Positions 14,296 through 21,529 of a DNA stretch of 37,251 nt are shown piece after piece. Position 1 is the stretch's first letter. Each line of letters starts with the position of its first letter. The DNA is taken from positions 1-37,251 of IMG/VR virus record IMGVR_UViG_3300035670_000663; one strand, written 5' to 3'. The translations under genes were made by a program, and so were the position numbers. The notes under the pieces were generated by a model. The model worked only from the letters and a program-made list of their open reading frames with translations. It made no database searches and was not told the origin of the DNA. The stretch is from a virus.

Positions 14296-15969
14296 CTAGC
14301 GGCTTTCTGCAGCTTGCCGGGATTCGGGCGCTGGCGCAATACCCCCCTCTGTCACCTCTTGTACGAGTTGGCCTGCTTCCGCTAGCCTCCCCCCGGCCCA
14401 CAGGACACGGCGGTCCAACGGGCGCATGGTCTGCCATTCCAGTGGCCCACCGGGCAACCCCAGCCCCATTCGGCGCTCTTCGCCATCAATCACGATCCGT
14501 AGCCCCAGCTCCCGCAGGCACCGATTGACAGCCCTGCGCTGCTCGCTGCTGTCTTCCCCTAACGCAAACGCTTGACGGAACGCTGCTAGCGGCTGAGCGG
14601 CTGCTTCAGATTTGCTGCTGTCTTGCTGCACCGCCAGCTGGGCCTCGAGCCCCATCAGTTCCTGTTCAAGTGTGTTGGCCTCCTTCTGCCGAAGGCTGAG
14701 CTGCTCAGACAGCACCTCGACCGCCAGGCCCTGCTCCGCTGCCTTGACCAGGGCCCGCTCGAGGTTTTGACGTTTGGTCTTGATGGCAGCCAACTCAGCT
14801 TTGAGGTGCTCGGCACGCTGCTGCAGGCCTGATGCCCCATCGCTGGCCTGTGCGGCCTCGACCATCGCCAGCAGGGCCTCTGGTTCCAGCCTGCGCAACA
14901 GATGGGCAGTGGCATCAAGCAACGGCACGTTGGCCCTGCGACAACCGTCGTTATGGCTTGCCCGGTGACGGCAGTACAGATAGCGGTATTCGCTTGAGCC
15001 GGAGCTGACGATGCCGACCCGTGTGCCGCAAATGCAATGCGTCAACCCCTGACCAACAAAACGCATCGTGCCGTTGGGCCCTGCCTGCTCAGCGGTCCTG
15101 CCCCGCTGGCGCATGATCTCCCGCACGGCCATGACCTTGGCCTTGTCCACGACCACCGGCAGCACGTCTTCATACAGCTGCTCCTGAGCATCCTTGCCGT
15201 GATGACGCCTGCTGTTTAGGCGTAGCCCGCCATAGACCGCATCGGTGTTCATGGCCAGGTTGCGGACAGAGCCATTCGTCCAGCGGTTGCCTGAAGGGGT
15301 CAGGAGGCCTTTGGCATTGAGATCCCTGGCCGTGGCCGATGCCCCTTGGTAGCGGAGCATCTCAAAGCACAGCTTGATCGTCTTGACCTTGGCCTGATCG
15401 ACCACATACCCCTGCTCGTCCCATTCGCACCAGGCAGGGCAGAAATGGCGGGGCCGTGGGTTGACGTTGGCCTCGAGCTTGGCGCGGTGAGCCTGCCAGC
15501 TGCCTTGCATCCGCATGGCCAAGCGAGCGGAGTATTCGTAGGCCGCCTGAATCTTGACCACCAGCACGATGAGTTTGCTTGGGTCGGAGCGAAGGGTGGC
15601 CCTGCTGTATTCGCTGCCGTCTTCCAAGGTCACGATGCGGACGCCGCTACCGACTAGGCCGCTGAGGATGGTTTCAATGGCATCCAAGGGCTCCTGTCTG
15701 CTCAAGCGGTCAATGGCCTCGACCAGCAGCAGCGGTGTGGTGCCGAGTTGGCCAGCTTGTGCCAGCTGCAGGAACCTGCCTAAGGCCCCCTTGCTGAGGT
15801 GGTCACCCTTGGAGGCTGAGCGGCCCGCATCACAGAGGTGCAGGGTGGTATCCAGCTGCAGGCCATGGCGTGCTGCCCATTCCTGCGCTGCCCCGCTCTG
15901 ACGCCCCAGACCGCTGCCTGTGACCTGCTGCTTGGAGCTGACGCGCTCGTAGCTGAAGACCCGTTCCAT
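14296..15969 (-). CDS. int: Large serine recombinase (phage integrase)
   Basis: This 557-residue protein integrates or excises phage DNA. Residues 1-150 form the resolvase catalytic domain, with YERVSS (Ser11 as nucleophile) and EAIDRLSR (84-91). Residues 170-255 match the recombinase domain (LNAKGLLTPSGNRWTNGSVR at 217-236). A zinc-ribbon follows with Cys312, Cys314, Cys333 and Cys343, then a coiled coil at about 382-447 and a C-terminal tail. The size and order are those of phage integrases rather than small resolvases. It implies a temperate lifestyle. The attP site should lie next to the gene; candidates are the gaps on either side. Confidence 0.9.
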   Translation of the reverse strand: MERVFSYERVSSKQQVTGSGLGRQSGAAQEWAARHGLQLDTTLHLCDAGRSASKGDHLSKGALGRFLQLAQAGQLGTTPLLLVEAIDRLSRQEPLDAIETILSGLVGSGVRIVTLEDGSEYSRATLRSDPSKLIVLVVKIQAAYEYSARLAMRMQGSWQAHRAKLEANVNPRPRHFCPAWCEWDEQGYVVDQAKVKTIKLCFEMLRYQGASATARDLNAKGLLTPSGNRWTNGSVRNLAMNTDAVYGGLRLNSRRHHGKDAQEQLYEDVLPVVVDKAKVMAVREIMRQRGRTAEQAGPNGTMRFVGQGLTHCICGTRVGIVSSGSSEYRYLYCRHRASHNDGCRRANVPLLDATAHLLRRLEPEALLAMVEAAQASDGASGLQQRAEHLKAELAAIKTKRQNLERALVKAAEQGLAVEVLSEQLSLRQKEANTLEQELMGLEAQLAVQQDSSKSEAAAQPLAAFRQAFALGEDSSEQRRAVNRCLRELGLRIVIDGEERRMGLGLPGGPLEWQTMRPLDRRVLWAGGRLAEAGQLVQEVTEGGIAPAPESRQAAESR

Positions 15970-15999
15970 GCCTCACAGCATAGGTGCGTGCATCTACGT

Positions 16000-16017
16000 C
16001 CTAGTCCCTGGACTGGG
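16000..16017. promoter_or_regulatory. Imperfect inverted repeat in the integrase upstream gap
   Basis: CCTAGTCC and GGACTGGG form an 8-base imperfect inverted repeat around a CT centre, between the integrase start and the rightward promoter. It abuts the -35 box at 16018. It could be an operator or part of attP; serine integrase sites are short imperfect inverted repeats with a dinucleotide core. The sequence alone does not decide. Confidence 0.35.
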
Positions 16018-16047
16018 TTGCAGACTCGCGCAGTCATGGTGTATGTT
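16018..16047 (+). promoter_or_regulatory. Candidate rightward early promoter
   Basis: TTGCAG (16018-16023) and TATGTT (16042-16047) are 18 bases apart, a good sigma-70 layout. The predicted start falls inside the TGGAGCAG element that follows at 16050. The first downstream gene begins at 16186. Confidence 0.5.
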
Positions 16048-16049
16048 GA

Positions 16050-16078
16050 TGGAGCAGGGGCAAGGGCCCCTTGGCACC
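16050..16078 (+). promoter_or_regulatory. TGGAGCAG plus hairpin element, divergent copy
   Basis: TGGAGCAG starts three bases after a -10 box and runs into GC-rich pairing (AGGGGC with GCCCCT, 16056-16071). The same layout is found at 26092 and 34977, where the hairpins are closer to each other. This copy could fold in two exclusive ways (AGGGGC/GCCCCT or CAAGG/CCTTG). Confidence 0.4.
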
Positions 16079-16185
16079 TAGAAAATTGAAGAACTAGCGG
16101 GCAGTCAGCCCGATCCCGGTTGTGGCCTTCACCCAGGCACCCGATGAGTCCCGCCTGGGGGCTCAACCACACACCGGAGATCACC

Positions 16186-16365
16186 ATGGCTGACGAGACC
16201 CGCGCCCTCCTCGCTGAAGCGGAGGCTTCCCGGCAAGAGACCGAACAGATCCTTGCTGAACTGGATGCCGCGCTGAAAGCGTACGGACGCTCAATCGAGC
16301 AAGGGCTGGCCTTGGCCGCAGAGATGCGCGACCTAGCCGCCCAGCTTGAGGAGTGGTTCTGCTGA
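16186..16365 (+). CDS. Small coiled-coil protein, first rightward early gene
   Basis: The product is 59 residues from an ATG with CCGGAGA just upstream, a spacing matched by the next gene. The protein is almost entirely Ala/Glu/Leu helix with a heptad-like pattern and ends in WFC. It is probably a coiled-coil adaptor. No family was recognised. A hairpin follows its stop. Early position near the lysogeny region suggests a host-takeover or regulatory role, as inference only. Confidence 0.6.
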   Translation: MADETRALLAEAEASRQETEQILAELDAALKAYGRSIEQGLALAAEMRDLAAQLEEWFC

Positions 16366-16370
16366 GGGAT

Positions 16371-16386
16371 GCCCCCAACTGGGGGC
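16371..16386 (+). terminator. GC hairpin after the first early gene
   Basis: GCCCCC, loop AACT, GGGGGC: six perfect base pairs five bases after the stop codon, without a T-run. It may be an attenuator or processing hairpin between this gene and the next. Confidence 0.4.
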
Positions 16387-16463
16387 TGAGTATTTCACCG
16401 GCACATGCCCGGCACGGCCTGGAAGCGATGGCCTGCAGGGCACACCATTACCGGAGAACACCA

Positions 16464-16841
16464 ATGTCCACTAGCACCATGGCCGGCACTGCTGGCCGCA
16501 TCACTGGTACAGCTGCCAAAGGTCTGATCTGGGCTTACCGCACCATTGATTGGGCCGAGGTCGGCGCGATCGTGCTGCACGGCCTTCAGGTTCTGATCGT
16601 GCTGACGCTCCTGGCTGGCAGGTACAGCCGCCGCGCATGGGACACGGTGCCAGTCCTGAGTGAACAGCTCGGCCACTGGTACGCCGGCCTGATCGCACCA
16701 ACGCCAGCCCCAGCCCCAGCACCCACACCAGCGCGTCAGCGTGCCGAACTCGAGCAGCTCACATGCCGTCAGCTCATGGCCATCACCGGCACCCGCAGGA
16801 AGCTCGCCAAGCGTCACCTCATTGAGCTGGCCTTGGCCTAG
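16464..16841 (+). CDS. Membrane protein with C-terminal SAP-like motif
   Basis: The product is 125 residues from the ATG preceded by CCGGAGA; longer starts upstream lack this site. A hydrophobic segment (about 32-51, VGAIVLHGLQVLIVLTLLAG) is followed by an Ala/Pro repeat linker (80-92). The end, LEQLTCRQLMAITGTRRKLA then a Lys/His helix, resembles a SAP or Rho-N type nucleic-acid-binding motif. A membrane anchor joined to a DNA/RNA-binding tail could tether DNA to the membrane. Its TAG stop lies inside a CCTAGG palindrome that also ends the opposing gene. Confidence 0.55.
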   Translation: MSTSTMAGTAGRITGTAAKGLIWAYRTIDWAEVGAIVLHGLQVLIVLTLLAGRYSRRAWDTVPVLSEQLGHWYAGLIAPTPAPAPAPTPARQRAELEQLTCRQLMAITGTRRKLAKRHLIELALA

Positions 16842-17287
16842 GAACCAGGCAGTTGACGACGGGAGCGTTTCGGCGTTCCCTTGATCGCCTTCTTGCCACC
16901 TGTGCTGCCACCAGTCATCTGCGTTACGCCACGGAAGTATCGAGCATCGGATTGGGCCAGATTTTGCAAGGTGCCCCGCAACGCATCGCTGACACGACCA
17001 GTGCGGCCTGTGCTGCCTACTGCCGTTGAGGCACCCTGCTGCACTCCTCGGCGGATGCCACCACGGATCAGGCGAAGGCCTGCCACGCTCCCGCCACCAG
17101 AGATTTTCATCAGCCCTTGGGCGCGGACCTGCTCGGCCTTATACAGCTCGGTCTGACCACGACGCAAGGCACGGGTCATGGACCCCCCTTTGGGCTGCGG
17201 GCGTTCCTGCTTGGCGCGAGAGACGACACCACCACCTTTCGACGAGAACCGTCCCTGTTTATCGCGCACGTAATTGCGGACGGCCAT
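16838..17287 (-). CDS. Basic Gly/Arg-rich protein with N-terminal RDKQGRF motif
   Basis: The product is 149 residues from the ATG at 17287. It starts with a RDKQGRF motif at residues 8-14, then low-complexity basic sequence rich in Gly, Arg, Ser and Lys. Two other proteins of the head region begin nearly the same way, although this gene sits alone on the minus strand in the early region. It probably binds nucleic acid or a phage structural partner. Ribosomal proteins and known toxins do not fit. It is divergent from the next gene, with an 80-base gap. Confidence 0.6.
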   Translation of the reverse strand: MAVRNYVRDKQGRFSSKGGGVVSRAKQERPQPKGGSMTRALRRGQTELYKAEQVRAQGLMKISGGGSVAGLRLIRGGIRRGVQQGASTAVGSTGRTGRVSDALRGTLQNLAQSDARYFRGVTQMTGGSTGGKKAIKGTPKRSRRQLPGS

Positions 17288-17367
17288 GGCTGCTGCTCCC
17301 TGGCCATAGGTTTCCAGCGGTCCTGCTGCCCTCGTTACGGTCAGCGGCAGATCGCTGCTATCAGCAC

Positions 17368-17541
17368 ATGGCAAAACGGATCACGCTGACCCTGGCCCCT
17401 GAGCTGCTGGAGGAGGTGGTCAAGGCCAAGCCGAAGGCCTTGAGCCTCTCGACCTACTGCGCCTTGCTGGTCGAGCGTGGCATGGGGACAGGGGAGGCCG
17501 TAGGGCAAGACCGTCACGTTGAGCACTTGACCAGCGGCTAG
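17368..17541 (+). CDS. Ribbon-helix-helix-like regulator of 57 residues
   Basis: The short protein has a strand (RITLTLAPELLEEVV) followed by helices around SLSTYCALLVERGM, the typical Arc/CopG/MetJ-like layout. It should dimerise and bind operator DNA. Its TAG stop forms the first CTAG of a tandem CTAG-N6-CTAG site, which it might bind itself. It is divergent from the basic protein gene at 17287. The fold call is by pattern only. Confidence 0.6.
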   Translation: MAKRITLTLAPELLEEVVKAKPKALSLSTYCALLVERGMGTGEAVGQDRHVEHLTSG

Positions 17542-17551
17542 CCGTCGCTAG
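17527..17551 (+). promoter_or_regulatory. TTGACC and tandem CTAG operator-like site
   Basis: TTGACC (17527-17532) is followed by CTAG at 17538-17541 and 17548-17551, ten bases apart. Further CTAG tetramers at 17571 and 17586 make this 61-base gap unusually rich in a normally rare word. A good -10 box is not obvious (TAGTCT at 17549). It probably controls the gene at 17602. Confidence 0.5.
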
Positions 17552-17601
17552 TCTCCCGTGCGTGCCGGCCCTAGTCGTCGGCTACCTAGGAGCTATCGCT
17601 A

Positions 17602-18240
17602 ATGCCTCAGCTGAATTTCACGATTCCAGAGTCCCTGCTAGCCAGGATCGACGCCGCAGTCCCCGAATACCTAGACAGGAAGGGCTTTCTCTGCCTGTTG
17701 ATCGATCAGGCGCTTGACTCGTCTGGTACGCTGGGAGCCACGAGCGCAGCCGGGGCTCCCTCTACTTCTTCTCTTCTTACTTCTTCTATAGAAGAAGAGA
17801 ATAAAACCTATAAAAACAATACGCGCGCGCGCGAGCTTTTGACGCCGCGTGATCTTGGGACGAATCCACGTGCCAGGCGCGACCCGTATGCGAGGAGGAT
17901 GCTGCCTGAGGATGCGGTGCCTGCTGAGCTGAAGGAGGTGGAGGATTTGCTGAGGGAGTTCTGGAGCGTGAAGAAGGGAACACGCTCTGAGCGGGCCTGG
18001 AAGCGGCTTTGCAACAAGCTCAGCACCTTTGCCCCAAAGGACCGCGTACCGGCTCTCCAGGCGGCTTGTAACGCGGGCTGGGCGGACATTTACGAGCCAG
18101 CTCCTGCCCGGCCTCGTTTTGGTAGCCCTAGCGATCCCTTGGATGTGCCCAAGCACCCGGCCAGCAGGCTGTTTCAGAACGGGCGGTTTGTGGATGAGGA
18201 CGGCCCCACGACCAATCCGGCCCTGCAGGGCCTCTTCTGA
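17602..18240 (+). CDS. Replication-type protein with RHH-like N-terminus
   Basis: This 212-residue protein has an AGGAG site nine bases before the ATG. Residues 1-40 (LNFTIPESLLARIDAAVPEY) look ribbon-helix-helix-like and resemble the preceding small protein. Residues 45-95 are a Ser/Thr then Arg-rich linker encoded by unusually AT-rich DNA with an 18-base palindrome and a CG-alternating tract. Residues 100-165 are helical (LLREFWSVKKGTRSERAWKR), like domains in phage and plasmid replication proteins. Origin-like DNA inside a replication gene recalls lambda O. The replication role is inference. Confidence 0.55.
   Translation: MPQLNFTIPESLLARIDAAVPEYLDRKGFLCLLIDQALDSSGTLGATSAAGAPSTSSLLTSSIEEENKTYKNNTRARELLTPRDLGTNPRARRDPYARRMLPEDAVPAELKEVEDLLREFWSVKKGTRSERAWKRLCNKLSTFAPKDRVPALQAACNAGWADIYEPAPARPRFGSPSDPLDVPKHPASRLFQNGRFVDEDGPTTNPALQGLF
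17763..17834 (+). other. AT-rich palindromic tract, candidate replication origin
   Basis: Inside the replication-type gene a pyrimidine tract leads into an 18-base perfect palindrome, CTTCTTCTATAGAAGAAG (17780-17797), then two ATAAAA units, then an alternating CG run (17822-17832). The composition contrasts sharply with the GC-rich surroundings. Palindrome, AT-rich unwinding-type DNA and location in a candidate initiator gene fit an origin. Confidence 0.4.
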
Positions 18241-18244
18241 CCCC

Positions 18245-18274
18245 TTGCCCATTTGCGGTAACTAGGGCTATCGT
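18245..18274 (+). promoter_or_regulatory. Candidate promoter before the 195-residue unknown gene
   Basis: TTGCCC (18245-18250) and TATCGT (18269-18274) are 18 bases apart, with a CTAG at 18262 in the spacer. The downstream leader holds the CTGTCCCACCCTTCA repeat just before the ATG at 18330. Confidence 0.4.
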
Positions 18275-18306
18275 CAGAACAAGCGCAAGCGTCTTGACGC
18301 TTCGCC

Positions 18307-18321
18307 CTGTCCCACCCTTCA
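18307..18321 (+). repeat. Pyrimidine-rich 15-base leader repeat, copy 1
   Basis: CTGTCCCACCCTTCA lies eight bases before the ATG at 18330, in place of a Shine-Dalgarno site. An identical copy sits nine bases before the ATG at 18982. Confidence 0.6.
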
Positions 18322-18329
18322 GAACACTC

Positions 18330-18917
18330 ATGACCATCACGCTTCCACGTCGGGAGAAGGCTGCCGCCAAGGTCGGTCCTCGTCTCGAAATCTCACCCCT
18401 CGAACTGCGCGGTGAACTCGAAAACGAGCACGGCCTCTCATCCCTGCTTGCCAATGCTTCCTCCTGGGAACCCTTCGCCTGGAAAGGCAACGACCTGTCT
18501 GCTCCCCTTCGTGCCCTCTACGTGGCCGAAGCCCGTGGCCTCCTTTCCAAGCGTGGTGAGCGTGCTGTTGATGTGGCCATCGCAGACATCACCGCTGACA
18601 TCAACGGCTACCTGATGAGCTTCGGCAAACCACCCGTCAGCGAAAACGCTGTCCTCAACAACCTCAAGCAGGCCTCCCTGTACGTCAACGCTGCGGTTGG
18701 TGTTGCTGTCGTCCCTGACCGCAAGGCCATGACCGTTCGCTTTGTTGATGGCATCGAGACAGCAGAAAACATCGAGCGGTACTTCTCGTCGATGTCCAGC
18801 AAGCTGCAAAAGCTCGGTTCACAGCTCAAGCACGCTGAAGCCTGCGGTTACGACATCAGCCATGTCCTCAGTGCTGCTGAGGCATCAACTGGCGTCAAGC
18901 TCCTGCCTGCTGGCTGA
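18330..18917 (+). CDS. Hypothetical early protein of 195 residues
   Basis: The ATG at 18330 follows the 15-base leader repeat; no purine-rich ribosome site is present. The N-terminus is basic, then helices alternate (LSAPLRALYVAEARGLLSKR, AVDVAIADITADINGYLMSF), with a beta section (AVGVAVVPDRKAMTVRFVDG) and a long C-terminal helix (ERYFSSMSSKLQKLGSQLKH). It is soluble and probably DNA-associated from location. No family was recognised. A hairpin terminator follows directly. Confidence 0.65.
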   Translation: MTITLPRREKAAAKVGPRLEISPLELRGELENEHGLSSLLANASSWEPFAWKGNDLSAPLRALYVAEARGLLSKRGERAVDVAIADITADINGYLMSFGKPPVSENAVLNNLKQASLYVNAAVGVAVVPDRKAMTVRFVDGIETAENIERYFSSMSSKLQKLGSQLKHAEACGYDISHVLSAAEASTGVKLLPAG

Positions 18918-18931
18918 TCCCCTCATCAATC

Positions 18932-18957
18932 AAGCCCCTGCCCACTAGCGGGGGCTT
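18932..18957 (+). terminator. Intrinsic terminator-like hairpin
   Basis: AAGCCCC (18932-18938) pairs with GGGGCTT (18951-18957) across a 12-base loop containing CTAG. There is no clear T-run, so termination may be partial. Confidence 0.5.
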
Positions 18958-18972
18958 CTGTCCCACCCTTCA
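18958..18972 (+). repeat. Pyrimidine-rich 15-base leader repeat, copy 2
   Basis: This copy is identical to 18307-18321 and lies nine bases before the ATG at 18982. It directly follows the terminator stem. Confidence 0.6.
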
Positions 18973-18981
18973 TCCCCTCTC

Positions 18982-20058
18982 ATGTCAACTGCTATCACCC
19001 CAGAGGTTGTCGGACTAGACAACCCAACCCAGGTCTTGGAAACCAGTCCCATCACCGCTGCGGAGGTTCAATCACGCCATCGGCGGATGGTCAAGATCAA
19101 AGCGGCCCAGCTGGAAAAGATGGAGAGGGATCTCTTCATCGGTCAGCAGCTGCTGGAGATCACCCGCACCAAGGAATACCGTGGCCTCAACGAAGGTGAA
19201 TCCGGCCTGACGTTTGAGGACTGGCTTAGGGCTGAGTCGGCGGAGATGATGCCTGACGGCAAGCCCATGGACAGAAAGACCGCAGGCTACCTGCGCGGTT
19301 TCTATTACTTCCGCCAAGAGGTTCTGGGTCCGGCCGCGGCCGCGGCGGCACACAAGGGTATCCCCCTGCCGACCTCGGCCTATCAAGTGCGCCCTCTGCT
19401 GTTCCTGCTGGATCACCTCCACCGAGAAGATCACAGCGATCCGCGTTACAAGTCCTACGACGAGCGCCGAGCTGCTGAGGCTAAGGCCATCGAAATATGG
19501 AAGGCTGCAGTAAGCCAAGCCAACGGAGTCCCGACCTTTGAGCAGGTCAACGAAGCCCGCTTGCGTGATGCTGCTGCTGAAGAGCACCGACTCCGTGGGG
19601 CCCAGCGTCCTGCACCAAGTCTTGATAGGCCAAGCCCTGGCATAGCTCCTCCTGCTTCATCCGATCACAACCCAACCGACACCACTTTCTTCAACCCACA
19701 GCCAACCAGCACCTCACCGGCACCAACCATCCCCGCTTGGGAGCTGCAAAAAGACGACAACAGCCTTGATGCTGCCGCCGAATGCAAGAAGGTATCCCGT
19801 GCCATCAATGAAGCCCACAAGGCCATTGGCCTCCTCCGTGGCATCCTCTACAGCCAAATCCACAAATATGGCCGCGACTATCTCGGCTTCCTTCGTCAAG
19901 TCGATGCAGGCGTCTACAGCCTTCATGCCATCGACGACCAAATCCAGCAGATGGGTGAAGACATTGATTTCATCGCCTCACTTCTTGTTGCTGATGTTGG
20001 CGAGGGCGAGCTAGCGCAAGCCACAATTGACATTCACGCCATTCCTACCCGTGCATGA
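18982..20058 (+). CDS. ParB-related or DUF3102-like DNA-binding protein
   Basis: This is a 358-residue protein. Residues 30-115 (FIGQQLLEITRTKEYRGLNE, FEDWLRAE, KTAGYLRGFYYFRQ) resemble phage and plasmid proteins that start with a 'how long to decide' helical module. Residues 125-205 (LPTSAYQVRPLLFLLDHLHR, then IWKAAVSQANGVPTFEQVNE) follow the LP-x-x-x-Q-x-RPL ... V pattern of ParB-associated DNA-binding domains. A Pro/Ser linker (205-250) leads to a helical C-terminal domain. It may organise replication or partition. It uses the leader repeat in place of a Shine-Dalgarno site. Confidence 0.5.
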   Translation: MSTAITPEVVGLDNPTQVLETSPITAAEVQSRHRRMVKIKAAQLEKMERDLFIGQQLLEITRTKEYRGLNEGESGLTFEDWLRAESAEMMPDGKPMDRKTAGYLRGFYYFRQEVLGPAAAAAAHKGIPLPTSAYQVRPLLFLLDHLHREDHSDPRYKSYDERRAAEAKAIEIWKAAVSQANGVPTFEQVNEARLRDAAAEEHRLRGAQRPAPSLDRPSPGIAPPASSDHNPTDTTFFNPQPTSTSPAPTIPAWELQKDDNSLDAAAECKKVSRAINEAHKAIGLLRGILYSQIHKYGRDYLGFLRQVDAGVYSLHAIDDQIQQMGEDIDFIASLLVADVGEGELAQATIDIHAIPTRA

Positions 20059-20061
20059 GAA

Positions 20062-20081
20062 AGGGGGCCTGCAAGCCCCCT
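20062..20081 (+). terminator. GC-rich hairpin after the ParB-related gene
   Basis: AGGGGGC and GCCCCCT (seven base pairs) enclose a six-base loop four bases after the stop. No T-run follows; it is probably a terminator or an mRNA-end stabiliser. Confidence 0.45.
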
Positions 20082-20116
20082 CCCTCTGATCAGTCGTCCC
20101 ACCGATCTCTTCCATT

Positions 20117-20608
20117 ATGAACCCCGCCACACAGGACCGCATCCGTAAAGCAGCCCAGGATGCCCTCGCTGATCGTGATGACACCTCAGCACTCGAGCTG
20201 CTGGCCCTGCTCGCACCACAGCTACAGCTGATCCCTCAGCCTTCACCGCAGCTTCCCTTTGCTGCCCTACCACCCGCCAAGCAGGTCATTGAAGGCCCTG
20301 CCCATGATTACCACTACTGGATGCGGTTGATCCGTGAGCACTTCATCCCGTTCATGACGGAAAACGGCAGGCTGAAGTTCACCAGCCATGAGCTGCTCTC
20401 CTGGATTCAGCACCGCAGCGACCTGGCCCTGAGCAGCGGTGACCTGACAACCCACAGCTGTGGCCGTGAAACCTGGCGCAACATCGTTGGTAACGCTCTC
20501 ACTGCCCTCAAGCAGATGGGTGTGGTCTCTGCTGCTCCTTTTTCCAAGGGTTACACCATCAACACTGAGCAGACCAGCTACGCCCCAACCCAGCCGTTGC
20601 TGAATTGA
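20117..20608 (+). CDS. Hypothetical protein with possible winged-helix C-terminus
   Basis: This 163-residue protein follows a TCCCACC-containing pyrimidine leader related to the two upstream leader repeats. The N-terminal helices are followed by a Pro/Gln stretch (40-60). The C-terminal half (FTSHELLSWIQHR, then WRNIVGNALTALKQMGVV and YTIN) has the helix-helix-strand order of a winged helix, so it may bind DNA. No family was recognised. It belongs to the replication-recombination block. Confidence 0.6.
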   Translation: MNPATQDRIRKAAQDALADRDDTSALELLALLAPQLQLIPQPSPQLPFAALPPAKQVIEGPAHDYHYWMRLIREHFIPFMTENGRLKFTSHELLSWIQHRSDLALSSGDLTTHSCGRETWRNIVGNALTALKQMGVVSAAPFSKGYTINTEQTSYAPTQPLLN

Positions 20609-20617
20609 GCTTGTGCC

Positions 20618-21112
20618 ATGAATCCTGCCTTTGACCTGTCCACCGTTCGACGCCTCCTCACCCACGGCATCAACGCAGGCCATTGGACCCTCTCAGATCT
20701 CGACCAGCCCCCCTCTGGCTGGGCCTATTGCAACACCCAAGCCAAACGCATCCACGGCTTCACACCCTCCCCCTACCGCAACCTCCTTCGTGATGACGCA
20801 CCCCCCTCCGAAACCGTCCAGCTCGTCAACCCCAGAGACTTTGACGTGGCTGCAACCTCTAGGCCTAACAAGGGACAACCAGACCTGGACGTACAACCTC
20901 TCCGATGGCCTGACGACATACCGCTTCCCAGTCAGCGTCACCCAGGTCATCTCCCAGGTGACCAAGACGCCAGAGCAGATGGCCCGGATCATGGCCCTGA
21001 AGGACACCTGGGAGCCTCGGGGCAATACGGTCCACTTAGCCCTCGAGCACTTTGTTCACCATCGCTGGAACCCGGCGACTACTTACAAGACCCCGATCAG
21101 TTCGACTTCTGA
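20618..21112 (+). CDS. Small early protein; only the first part of the frame is convincing
   Basis: The first 75-80 residues read well (STVRRLLTHGINAGHWTLSD, then HGFTPSPYRNLLRDD and VQLVNPRDFDVAA). After about position 20855 the frame becomes Pro/Gly/Asp-rich and looks like an off-frame copy of the nuclease encoded in the +1 frame. Either the protein is extended by chance to 21112, or it is the N-terminus of the nuclease joined by a +1 shift near 20840-20870. The function is unknown. Confidence 0.45.
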   Translation: MNPAFDLSTVRRLLTHGINAGHWTLSDLDQPPSGWAYCNTQAKRIHGFTPSPYRNLLRDDAPPSETVQLVNPRDFDVAATSRPNKGQPDLDVQPLRWPDDIPLPSQRHPGHLPGDQDARADGPDHGPEGHLGASGQYGPLSPRALCSPSLEPGDYLQDPDQFDF

Positions 21113-21506
21113 GCCTTACTGCCAATACCAAGACTGGATTGACCCGCTCCTGGCCCATCCCCTTTGGGACCGCATCACACCAGTTGGCTCTGAAGTCATG
21201 GCCTACTGCCTTAAACGCAACGTGGCCGGCACCTTTGATCTGGTCTTTCGCTTTGCTGATGGCACCTATGGCCTAGCCGACCTCAAGACCCAATCCTCCG
21301 CATCCTCCCAGCCCTATGACATCCGCCCTCAGCTTGGCGCTGGTGTCCACATGGTCGGTGATCGTTACGGCATCTACCTGACCCGCTGCCTAGGCCTCTG
21401 GGCCCGTCCTGGTGGCCTCACGGTCCAGACCTACAAGGCTCAAGAGTGTCTGGATGCCTGGTTCGACGTGCTCGAGCAGTACGAAGCCAGATTCAGACCC
21501 TTCTAG
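20793..21506 (+). CDS. PD-(D/E)XK exonuclease (RecB/Cas4/lambda-exo-like)
   Basis: The C-terminal 200 residues carry the nuclease core: GNTVHLALEHFV, then RNVAGTFDLVFR (metal-binding Asp) and GLADLKTQ (Asp-x-Lys), with a following Gln in RPQLGAGVHM. This fits phage recombination exonucleases that resect ends for an annealing protein, here ERF. The start is uncertain: ATG 20793 gives 237 residues but a Pro/Ser-rich beginning; TTG 20841 gives 221 residues with a better N-terminus (TWLQPLGLTRDNQTWTY). The upstream frame might be fused to it by a +1 shift. Confidence 0.7.
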   Translation: MTHPPPKPSSSSTPETLTWLQPLGLTRDNQTWTYNLSDGLTTYRFPVSVTQVISQVTKTPEQMARIMALKDTWEPRGNTVHLALEHFVHHRWNPATTYKTPISSTSEPYCQYQDWIDPLLAHPLWDRITPVGSEVMAYCLKRNVAGTFDLVFRFADGTYGLADLKTQSSASSQPYDIRPQLGAGVHMVGDRYGIYLTRCLGLWARPGGLTVQTYKAQECLDAWFDVLEQYEARFRPF

Positions 21507-21529
21507 CCCTAGCGGGTGCTGTTGACCCC

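Noticed and set aside
16120-16185. Upstream extension of the 59-residue early protein
   Set aside because: The CCGGAGA site and spacing shared with the next gene point to the ATG at 16186.
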